64,000 bases of DNA from Trueperella abortisuis (GTDB taxonomy: Bacteria; Actinomycetota; Actinomycetes; Actinomycetales; Actinomycetaceae): contig NZ_JAUSQL010000001.1 in NCBI RefSeq assembly GCF_030811095.1, positions 682,001-746,000 on the forward strand, read 5' to 3'. The position numbers and the translations under genes were made by a program. This document shows positions 38,507 to 46,781 of the stretch, in pieces. Position 1 is the first letter of the stretch. Every line of letters starts with the position of its first letter. The notes below the pieces were generated by a model. The model was given only the letters and a program-made list of their open reading frames with translations. It searched no databases and was not told the DNA's origin.

Positions 38507-39733
38507 CTACTTTCGCGCTTTTCGGTTGCGTTTCTTGGGTACGACGACCTCGGGCATCTCGCGTTGCATAAAGCGGTCAAATTGAGGAACAGTGAACGCG
38601 GCGTAGCCGTGTGAAGGTGTGTAAAGCAAGCCCATATTGATGAGCTCCGACCGAGTCGGACCCAGACTTTGTGAGCCACGATGTATAACGTTAGCCACCG
38701 CGCTAGCCTTTTGGGGGTCAGGTCCAAGTTCTGCCATAGCGCGCAAATAGGCGGCTTGGAGAGGTGTAGCGCGGTCCAAGCGAACGCGGAAGAATGACTC
38801 ATCCAATCTTGATTCGAAAAGCGGGATCGCATTGTCGACATCGTGGCGGCGAAACGGGGAGCTTGGGGCGGTTCTCCAAACGGCGGAACCCAGCTCCTGA
38901 ATGAAATAGGGGTATCCCTCGGTTACAGCGATAGCGCGTTGCAGAGCGTCTTCCTCCCAAGCGACACCCTCTTGACGTGCAGGATCAGCGAAAGCTTTGC
39001 TTGCATCGGCTACGTTAAGTGAGTCAATTTTCGGAAAAGTGAACAGGCGCTCCGAATACGATTTTGCATCTCCGGCCAACTCTGCGATCTGTGGTAGGCC
39101 GGCACCCACCAAAGTGATTGGCAGGGCGCGTTGAACGGTCTTATGGATGGCCATGATGAGGGATTCAAGCTGGTTGCGATCGAGGAACTGAATCTCGTCG
39201 ATTAATAAGACCACTCCGCGCTTGTGCGCTTGGGCCGCCTCCCCGACGCTCACGAGAAGCTCGGTCAGGTCGTATTCGAGTACTTGCGAATCGGCCAGAC
39301 CAGCAAAATCGGTGATATTGAGGCTTGCGCTGATTGCGCCATCAGGATCGAAACTCATCGAGAACGAGCTGAGGACCCGCGCCGCTTTCTCAAGCCGTTC
39401 ATCCCATCTTGCTCGGGAGGAAATGCGCAACAGTGCGGTACGAAGCTTCATAGCGATCTGCTGACGGAAGCGTCCCTCGTCGTGCTTCGATGCTTCGAAC
39501 TCGACTGTGACCCAGCCCGAACGCTCGGCGCGCTCACGAAACTCATTGAGCAAGACTGTCTTGCCCACGCCTCGTAGCCCAGTGATAATCATGGACCGTG
39601 CCGGTCGGCCCTTCATGCTCCTGGCCAACAGGACTTCGAACTGATCCAGCTCATCCTCACGGCCGGCCAGAACGGTCGGCTTTGCGCCTGCATTGGGAGT
39701 GTACGGGTCGTCGATGTATTTCATGGCGTCCAC
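38507..39733 (-). CDS. AAA family ATP-binding protein (AAA_16/Orc1-like) with C-terminal winged-helix-like region
   Basis: 408 residues from GTG 39733 (ATG at 39724 is an alternative; neither has a clear ribosome-binding site). AGREDELDQFEVLLARSMKG leads to Walker A GLRGVGKT (about 51-58) and Walker B VVLLIDEIQFL (about 174-184), then VGAGLPQIAELAG as sensor region and YPYFIQELG. The last 110 residues (AVANVIHRGSQSLGPTRSELINMGLLY) look like a winged helix, and the tail is basic (KKRNRKARK), so it may bind DNA. Similar stand-alone ATPases are scattered in actinobacteria with no settled function. It is the only gene of the repeat-bounded cassette. Confidence 0.85.
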   Translation of the reverse strand: MDAMKYIDDPYTPNAGAKPTVLAGREDELDQFEVLLARSMKGRPARSMIITGLRGVGKTVLLNEFRERAERSGWVTVEFEASKHDEGRFRQQIAMKLRTALLRISSRARWDERLEKAARVLSSFSMSFDPDGAISASLNITDFAGLADSQVLEYDLTELLVSVGEAAQAHKRGVVLLIDEIQFLDRNQLESLIMAIHKTVQRALPITLVGAGLPQIAELAGDAKSYSERLFTFPKIDSLNVADASKAFADPARQEGVAWEEDALQRAIAVTEGYPYFIQELGSAVWRTAPSSPFRRHDVDNAIPLFESRLDESFFRVRLDRATPLQAAYLRAMAELGPDPQKASAVANVIHRGSQSLGPTRSELINMGLLYTPSHGYAAFTVPQFDRFMQREMPEVVVPKKRNRKARK

Positions 39734-39740
39734 ACTAGCA

Positions 39741-39801
39741 GTTTTATCGATTTATTGGCGGTTTATCTAAGGCAGATAAAACGCCAATAAATCGATAAAA
39801 C
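39741..39801. repeat. 61-bp imperfect palindrome upstream of the ATPase gene
   Basis: Outer arms GTTTTATCGATTTATTGGCG (39741-39760) and its exact complement (39782-39801); one unpaired position each side; inner arms TTTATCT (39762-39768) and AGATAAA (39774-39780) around AAGGC. TTTATC/GATAAA occurs four times. It starts eight bases upstream of the ATPase GTG and must cover its promoter, so an operator, possibly for the ATPase itself, is likely; a replication or resolution site is an alternative. The following 39802-39872 holds no gene. Confidence 0.85.
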
Positions 39802-39872
39802 TCGGCGCATGATTGAGATCCCCGCGTGCTCGCCCACGATCAACATTGCCGTCAGTGCTACGGTTCAGTGAT

Positions 39873-40052
39873 CTACCTCGGTTAAGCATTGGGTGGGCGG
39901 CGAGGCGTCCGGTTGGCGTCGTGACCGCGGCCGGACTGCGACGGAGCGGAGGATTCCGGGGTCATCTGCGCGCACGCGAACCCGGCGCCACAGGCCTCCG
40001 GTGGACGCCAACGGCTGTGCCTTGGCACCCGGCGGCGCTAGGAGGCGCGGCT
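39873..40052 (+). repeat. 180-bp direct repeat, copy 2 (reaching into the whiB 3' end)
   Basis: Matches 38304-38483 with two differences seen by eye. The first 15 bases repeat the last codons and stop of purL; the last 15 (40038-40052) are the genuine final codons and stop of the whiB-like gene. This copy therefore belongs to whiB and copy 1 belongs to purL. Confidence 0.95.
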
Positions 40053-40334
40053 GCGGCGTCGTTCCCTCGTCAAACGGTTACGCTCCTCTTCCGAGAGCCC
40101 GCCCCACACGCCGTAGGGTTCGTTGTGGGACAGCGCGTACTCGCGGCACTCGTCCAGAACGGGACATGTTTGGCAGATTCGCTTGGCACGCTCGATTCGA
40201 CGGCGACGCGGCCCGCCGCGCTCGCCTTCGGGATGGAAGAAGAATTCCGGATCCATCGTGTTGCACGATCCGAGAGCCTGCCAGTCCCAATAGTCGACCA
40301 GTGCGCCCTGCACGTCCTTGATGCGAGCTACCAC
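40038..40334 (-). CDS. WhiB family iron-sulfur transcription factor, WhiB3/WhiD-like
   Basis: 98 residues from the GTG at 40334, seven bases after GAAGGA (a GTG two codons earlier abuts the site). The four [4Fe-4S] ligands are Cys24, Cys54, Cys57 and Cys63 (GSCNTMDPE, RICQTCPVLDEC). The turn GVWGGLSEEER and a basic tail follow. YWDWQALGSCNTMDPEFFFHP closely recalls WhiB3 of mycobacteria and WhiD of Streptomyces, which sense redox state and act with the main sigma factor. Its last 15 bases are part of the direct repeat. Divergent from guaB. Confidence 0.92.
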   Translation of the reverse strand: MVARIKDVQGALVDYWDWQALGSCNTMDPEFFFHPEGERGGPRRRRIERAKRICQTCPVLDECREYALSHNEPYGVWGGLSEEERNRLTRERRRSRAS

Positions 40335-40505
40335 GTTCACTTCCTTCAGCTAGCCTTCACCGCCAAAACCGATGTTGTAACGGTCGGCGAGAATCCACCA
40401 TCGAGGTTACCCCACAAGTCCATTTTTTGGAATAGTCCAAGTTCAGCGTTGAGAAAATATCCGCACCTTGGACCGTGGCGAACGCGGCATGAACCCCCGG
40501 TGTAA

Positions 40506-42038
<1,533 letters not shown>

Positions 42039-42050
42039 AGCGATTCGGGC

Positions 42051-42067
42051 GGCGGCCGCCGGCCGCC
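42051..42067. terminator. GC hairpin between guaB and the exonuclease gene
   Basis: GGCGGCC-GCC-GGCCGCC, a seven-base stem between two convergent stops; no T-tract. Confidence 0.45.
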
Positions 42068-42080
42068 GACCCGCCGGTAG

Positions 42081-42764
42081 CTATGTGGCCACTGGCCAGC
42101 CGCGCGGCTCGGACCTCGCCGCTGGCCGGTTGCGGGTGATGAAGTCCATGAACTCGTGGTAGGCCACCCGCTGGTCGTTCATCACCACGTCGATCGGTGC
42201 CTCGGCCAGGGCGGGGTACTTGGCCAGGATCTTGTCTAGCACCCGCAGTGTCATGAGGACGTCGCCTTCGGCGTCGTGGAAGGTTTCGGGCGCCACGCCG
42301 TAGTATTCGGCGAGGTTTTCCAGGCGGCGCTTGCCTTTTCGGTAGCGATCCACGTGCCGGTCGAGGAAATACGGATCGATCACGGGGCGGACCTCGCCGC
42401 CGAGGCGCTCAGCGAGGGTGGGCAGGCCATGGCGGGCGAGTTCGGATTCGAGCAACGTGAAGTCATAGGAAGCGTTGTAGGCCACGACGGGGTTGCCGGC
42501 GGCCATGTGCCGGGCGAGCATATCCGCCACCTCGGACAGCACCTCGACCGCCGGGCGCCCCTCGGCTTGCGCGCGCTCGGTGGTGATGCCGTGGATGGCC
42601 GCCGCACTCTGCGGGATCGGTACCCCGGGATCGGCGAGCCAGGTGTAGCGTTCTTCGCGCCCGCCGCCCTGGATGACGATTGCGGCGGTGACCAGGCGAT
42701 CCTTCATCACGTCAACGCCCGTGGTTTCCGTGTCAAAACCTGCACGGGGGAGGGTGGTCCACAT
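42081..42764 (-). CDS. DnaQ-like (DEDDh) 3'-5' exonuclease
   Basis: 227 residues. Exo I motif GFDTETTGVD (residues 9-18, Asp and Glu ligands), Exo II in VAYNASYDFTLLE and Exo III in FHDAEGDVLMT with the His-Asp pair of the DEDDh class. The fold is that of the DNA polymerase III epsilon exonuclease domain, but there is no polymerase-binding tail, so it is probably a stand-alone DNA or RNA trimming enzyme. It sits between guaB and guaB3 on the opposite strand. Confidence 0.88.
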   Translation of the reverse strand: MWTTLPRAGFDTETTGVDVMKDRLVTAAIVIQGGGREERYTWLADPGVPIPQSAAAIHGITTERAQAEGRPAVEVLSEVADMLARHMAAGNPVVAYNASYDFTLLESELARHGLPTLAERLGGEVRPVIDPYFLDRHVDRYRKGKRRLENLAEYYGVAPETFHDAEGDVLMTLRVLDKILAKYPALAEAPIDVVMNDQRVAYHEFMDFITRNRPAARSEPRGWPVAT

Positions 42765-42878
42765 ATCAGCTCCTTCTGTCTACCCCCAGTCTAAACGGCG
42801 CCTCCGACAACTCCCGAACCGCCCGGGCGCCGCAGGGTCCGTGCGCGCGTGCCTCGCGCGATGGTCTAGGCTAGAGGG

Positions 42879-43994
42879 GTGAGTGAAACGGAAATTGGGC
42901 GCGGCAAGCGCGCACGTGTTGGCTATTCCTTCGACGACATCTCGATTGTCCCCTCCCGCCGCACCCGCGACGCCGCCGACGTCTCGATCACCTGGCAGCT
43001 GGACGCGGCACTACTCGAGATCCCCATCATGGCGGCACCGATGGACTCCGTGACCTCGCCCGAGACAGCGATCCGCATCGGCGAGCTGGGCGGCGTGGGC
43101 GTGCTGGATTTGGAAGGGATCTGGACCCGTTACGAGGACCCGGAGCCGATCCTCGAGCGGATCGCGCACGAACCCGCCGAGACGGCGACCGCTCTCCTTC
43201 AGGAGGTCTACCGCGAGCCGATCAAGGACGAGCTGATCGTGGAGCGCCTGGCACAAATCCGCAACGCGGGTCAAATCGTGGCGGGTGCGCTCTCCCCGCA
43301 ACGCACCCAGGAGTTTTGGCGCACCGTGACGGGTGCCGGGGTGGATCTCTTCGTTATCCGAGGCACCACCGTCTCGGCCGAACACGTTTCCTCCAACCGG
43401 GAGCCGCTTAACCTCAAGCGCTTTATCTACGAGCTCGACGTTCCGGTGATCGTGGGAGGCGCGGCCTCCTACACCGCCGCCCTCCACCTCATGCGCACCG
43501 GGGCAGCCGGCGTGCTCGCCGGTTTTGGTGGTGGGGCCACCACCGCCAACCGTCGCACGGTGGGGGTGGCCGTTCCGATGGCGACGACGGTCGCGGACGT
43601 GGCAGCCGCGCGTCGTGAATACATGGACGAGACGGGCGGGCGCTACGTCCACGTCATCGCCGACGGTCAGATCTCCACCTCGGGCGACCTCGTCAAGGCA
43701 ATCGCGTGCGGCGCCGACGGCGTCATGCTCGGCACGGCGCTGGCGAGGGCGAGTGAGGCCCCCGGCCGGGGTTATCACTGGGGTGCCGAGGTCTACCACC
43801 GTTCGCTCCCGCGTGGGGAGCGGGTCCACGTGGGCACGCGGGCGCCGTTGGAGCGGATCATCCGCGGGCCGTCGTCGTCGGCTGATGGGCTGACGAACTT
43901 CACCGGGGCGTTGCGCCACGCGATGGCGATGACCGGATACCTCGACCTCAAGGAGTTCCAACGGGTGCAGGTTTCCGTGGGGCAGATTTCCTAA
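42879..43994 (+). CDS. guaB3: GuaB3 family IMP dehydrogenase-related protein
   Basis: 371 residues, lacking the CBS domains of GuaB. The barrel start GYSFDDISIVPSRRTRDAADV and MAAPMDSVTSPETAI are conserved. Where GuaB has the catalytic GSICTTR loop this protein reads GFGGGATTANRRTVG, with no cysteine, so ordinary IMPDH chemistry is doubtful. GTG start; TAGGCT at -12 to -7 suggests a leaderless message, though GAGGGG abuts the start. GuaB3 next to guaB is an actinobacterial hallmark; its role there is not established to my knowledge. Confidence 0.93.
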   Translation: MSETEIGRGKRARVGYSFDDISIVPSRRTRDAADVSITWQLDAALLEIPIMAAPMDSVTSPETAIRIGELGGVGVLDLEGIWTRYEDPEPILERIAHEPAETATALLQEVYREPIKDELIVERLAQIRNAGQIVAGALSPQRTQEFWRTVTGAGVDLFVIRGTTVSAEHVSSNREPLNLKRFIYELDVPVIVGGAASYTAALHLMRTGAAGVLAGFGGGATTANRRTVGVAVPMATTVADVAAARREYMDETGGRYVHVIADGQISTSGDLVKAIACGADGVMLGTALARASEAPGRGYHWGAEVYHRSLPRGERVHVGTRAPLERIIRGPSSSADGLTNFTGALRHAMAMTGYLDLKEFQRVQVSVGQIS

Positions 43995-44084
43995 GGTGAT
44001 CCTAAGCTAGAAGCGCAAGGCCGTGACCGGGCCCGTCAATAGTGGGAAGATGGCCGTGTTCGCTTGAGTTCCAAAGGAGTGACC

Positions 44085-45467
44085 ATGAAGTACCGCATTG
44101 AGCACGACACGATGGGCGAAGTGAAGGTGCCTGCCGACGCCCTCTACCGTGCCCAAACACAGAGGGCCGTTGAGAACTTCCCGATTTCGGGTAAGACGCT
44201 CACGCCCGCGCATATCCACGCCCTGGCCCAGATCAAGCGCGCGGCGGCTATCGCCAACAACGAGCTCGGCGTGCTCGACGACGCGCGCAAGGACGCCATT
44301 GTGAAGGCGGCCGACGCCGTCGTCGCCGGCGAGTATGACGACCAGTTCCCGATCGACGTCTTCCAGACGGGCTCGGGTACCAGCTCGAACATGAACACCA
44401 ATGAGGTGCTCTCCACGCTAGCCTCGAGCGAGGGCCTCGAGGTCCATCCCAACGACCACGTCAACGCCTCGCAGTCCTCCAACGACGTCTTTCCCTCCTC
44501 GATTCACATCGCCGCGCTCGCTGCGATCCGCCACGATTTGTTGCCCAAGCTCACCGTCCTCGCCGAGGCCCTCGAGGCGAAGGCGGAGCAGTGGAAGGAT
44601 GTCGTCAAGTCTGGACGCACCCATCTCATGGATGCCACCCCGATTACTCTCGGCCAGGAGTTCTCCGGTTACGCCCAGCAGGTGCGCTATGGCATCGCGC
44701 GCGTTCAGGCCACGGAGGGCCGCCTTGCGCAGTTGCCACTCGGCGGCACGGCCGTCGGCACCGGCATCAACACCCCGGACGGTTTCTCGGCCCGCGTGAT
44801 CGAGCTGATCTCGGAGCACATGGATCTGCCGTTTGTGGAGGCCGAGAACCATTTCGAGGCGCAGGCTGCGCAGGATTCCCTCGTGGAGACTTCGGGCGCG
44901 CTGCGAAACGTTGCCATCTCCCTGGTCAAGATCGCCAACGACCTGCGTTGGATGGGTTCCGGCCCGCGCGCCGGGATCGGCGAGATCCATCTGCCCGACC
45001 TGCAACCGGGGTCATCCATCATGCCGGGCAAGGTCAATCCTGTGATCCCGGAGGCGACTGTGCAGGTGGCCGCCCAGGTCATCGGCAACGACGCCGCCAT
45101 CGCGTTTGCCGGCGCGCAGGGCAACTTTGATCTGCTCGTCATGTTGCCGGTGATGGCACAGAACCTGCTTGAGTCGATTAACATCCTTGGGAACGTTTCC
45201 GAGGTGCTGGCCAAGCGCACGATCGATGGGCTCGTGGCCAACGAGGCCCGCTGCCTCGAGCTGGCCGAGTCCTCACCGTCGATCGTCACCCCGCTCAACC
45301 GCCATATCGGCTATGAGAACGCGGCGAAGATCGCCAAGCACTCGGTGAAGGAAAACATCACTGTCAAGCAAGCGGCGATTGACCTCGGTTTCGTCGAGCG
45401 CGGCGAGATCGACGAAGCGACGCTCAACGCGGCCCTTGACGTAGCCACGATGGTGGGCGAGCACTGA
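44085..45467 (+). CDS. fumC: Fumarate hydratase, class II
   Basis: 460 residues from the ATG at 44085 with AAAGGAG upstream. It hydrates fumarate to malate in the TCA cycle, acting just after Sdh[27 protein letters not shown] starts the family; [36 protein letters not shown] and the signature loop [16 protein letters not shown] with the catalytic Ser are all present. Confidence 0.96.
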   Translation: MKYRIEHDTMGEVKVPADALYRAQTQRAVENFPISGKTLTPAHIHALAQIKRAAAIANNELGVLDDARKDAIVKAADAVVAGEYDDQFPIDVFQTGSGTSSNMNTNEVLSTLASSEGLEVHPNDHVNASQSSNDVFPSSIHIAALAAIRHDLLPKLTVLAEALEAKAEQWKDVVKSGRTHLMDATPITLGQEFSGYAQQVRYGIARVQATEGRLAQLPLGGTAVGTGINTPDGFSARVIELISEHMDLPFVEAENHFEAQAAQDSLVETSGALRNVAISLVKIANDLRWMGSGPRAGIGEIHLPDLQPGSSIMPGKVNPVIPEATVQVAAQVIGNDAAIAFAGAQGNFDLLVMLPVMAQNLLESINILGNVSEVLAKRTIDGLVANEARCLELAESSPSIVTPLNRHIGYENAAKIAKHSVKENITVKQAAIDLGFVERGEIDEATLNAALDVATMVGEH

Positions 45468-45518
45468 TCCGCCGAGGCGAACGCGTTCCGAGCTGAACGG
45501 GTCATCCCTAGGTCTGAG

Positions 45519-45558
45519 CCCCCTCTCGTCCATGAGTGACGGGAGGGGGTATTCTTTT
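45519..45558 (+). terminator. Terminator after fumC
   Basis: CCCCCTCTCGTC (45519-45530) pairs with GACGGGAGGGGG (45538-45549) with one G-U pair, then TATTCTTTT. Confidence 0.78.
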
Positions 45559-45569
45559 GGGCATACTAG

Positions 45570-45580
45570 TCACTGAGTGA
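45570..45580. promoter_or_regulatory. Candidate PadR operator
   Basis: TCACT-G-AGTGA is a perfect palindrome 12 bases before the padR start, next to TACTAG, a possible -10. This is the place and symmetry expected for autoregulation by a PadR repressor. Confidence 0.45.
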
Positions 45581-45591
45581 ATAGAGGGGAT

Positions 45592-46125
45592 ATGAGCACC
45601 CAGTACGCGCTCCTCGGCCTCATCGCCACGGAACCCACCTACGGATACGAGCTCAAGAAGCTGTATGACTCCCTGTTCGGGGGCGACAAGCCGATCCTGC
45701 CCGGTCAGCTCTACGCCGTCCTCGGCCGGCTCGCCCGCGACGCCGCGATCGAGAAGGTCGAGGACACGGGCACCTCTGGCGGGCCCGAGCGCACCCGCTA
45801 TGCCGTCACCGAGCTCGGCACCGAGCGCCTGCTTGCCTGGCTCGACCAGCCCGAGCAGCCCGCGCCCACCCTCCAAGCAACCCTTTACATGAAGGTCGTG
45901 CTTGCCCTCATGATTCACGGCGACGCGGCGCCCTTCCTGCGCGCCCAAAAGGCGGCACACATCGCCCGCATGCGAGAGCTCATCGCCCGGCGTCGGGAAA
46001 CAAACCTCGCCGAGCGCATTCTGCTCGACAACGCCATCTTCCACATCGAAGCCGACATCCGCTGGATGGACATGACCGCCAGCCGACTCACCCATCTGAA
46101 GGAGGAACTATGGACCGCGATGTGA
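45592..46125 (+). CDS. PadR family transcriptional regulator
   Basis: 177 residues from the ATG at 45592 with AGAGGGGA upstream. The N-terminal winged helix (TQYALLGLIATEPTYGYELKKLYDSLF, then LPGQLYAVLGRLARDAAI) is typical of PadR. The C-terminal half is a helical dimerisation arm (MRELIARRRETNLAERILL). PadR proteins commonly repress adjacent transporters. It overlaps the ABC ATPase gene by 16 bases, and a palindrome precedes it, so it probably controls the three-gene operon in response to an antimicrobial or envelope stress (inference). Confidence 0.92.
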   Translation: MSTQYALLGLIATEPTYGYELKKLYDSLFGGDKPILPGQLYAVLGRLARDAAIEKVEDTGTSGGPERTRYAVTELGTERLLAWLDQPEQPAPTLQATLYMKVVLALMIHGDAAPFLRAQKAAHIARMRELIARRRETNLAERILLDNAIFHIEADIRWMDMTASRLTHLKEELWTAM

Positions 46126-46781
46126 TCCTTGAGGGGCGCGCTCTGACGAAGAGCTTCGGGCCCACCCAGGCCATGCGAGGGATCGACCTTGACGTCCAGC
46201 GAGGAGAGGTGCTGGCCATCATGGGGCCATCCGGGTCAGGCAAATCCACGCTCCTGCACACGCTGGCCGCGATCGAGGCGCCCGATCAGGGAACGGTCAC
46301 GCTGAACGGCTCCCGCATCGACACCCTTCCCGACGCCCAACGCACCATACTGCGCCGCACAAAGTTCGGCTTCGTCTTTCAGTTCGGCCAGCTCGTGCCC
46401 GAGCTGAACGCGCTGGAGAACGTCATGGTCCCGCTCATGCTGGGCGGCGTGCACAAGAACGAGGCAGAAACCCAGGCCCGGACGTGGCTGGCGCGGGTCG
46501 GGCTGACCGACCGGGCGGACTCGCTACCCGGCCAGCTCTCCGGCGGTGAAGCCCAACGCGTGGCGATCGCCCGCGCGCTCATCACCAAGCCCGAGGTGCT
46601 GTTCGCCGACGAGCCGACCGGCGCCCTCGACTCCTTCGCCTCCGAGCAGGTGATGGAGATGATCGTGGGCCTCGCACGCGCCGAGGGGCTGACCGTCGTC
46701 ATGGTGACCCACGAGCCGATGATCGCCGCATACGCGGACCGCGAGGTCGTGGTACGCGACGGCAGGATCGAGGGCCAATGA
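46110..46781 (+). CDS. ABC transporter ATP-binding protein, MacB/LolD type
   Basis: 223 residues; AAGGAGG precedes the ATG. Walker A GPSGSGKST (about 37-45), Q-loop FVFQFGQLVPELNALENV, signature LSGGEAQRVAIARAL and Walker B VLFADEPTGALD. The LNALENV and ADEPTGALD text is the FtsE/LolD/MacB lineage, which drives mechanotransmission through FtsX-type permeases. The stop overlaps the permease start (ATGA). Confidence 0.95.
   Translation: MDRDVILEGRALTKSFGPTQAMRGIDLDVQRGEVLAIMGPSGSGKSTLLHTLAAIEAPDQGTVTLNGSRIDTLPDAQRTILRRTKFGFVFQFGQLVPELNALENVMVPLMLGGVHKNEAETQARTWLARVGLTDRADSLPGQLSGGEAQRVAIARALITKPEVLFADEPTGALDSFASEQVMEMIVGLARAEGLTVVMVTHEPMIAAYADREVVVRDGRIEGQ

Larger units (their letters stand above)
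38484..39872. mobile_element. 1389-bp cassette between direct repeats (ATPase gene plus palindrome)
   Basis: Everything between the two repeat copies: a junction hairpin, one ATPase gene on the minus strand, and a 61-bp inverted repeat before its start. No transposase, integrase or terminal inverted repeat is seen. The base composition is lower in GC (33 of 60 counted at 38521-38580). Without it, purL and whiB would be simple convergent neighbours, so the segment looks inserted. Mobility is inferred only from this arrangement. Confidence 0.5.

Noticed and set aside
38304-40052. The 180-bp repeats as insertion-sequence ends or a target-site duplication
   Set aside because: They are direct, far too long, and made of host gene ends; no transposase or terminal inverted repeats are present.
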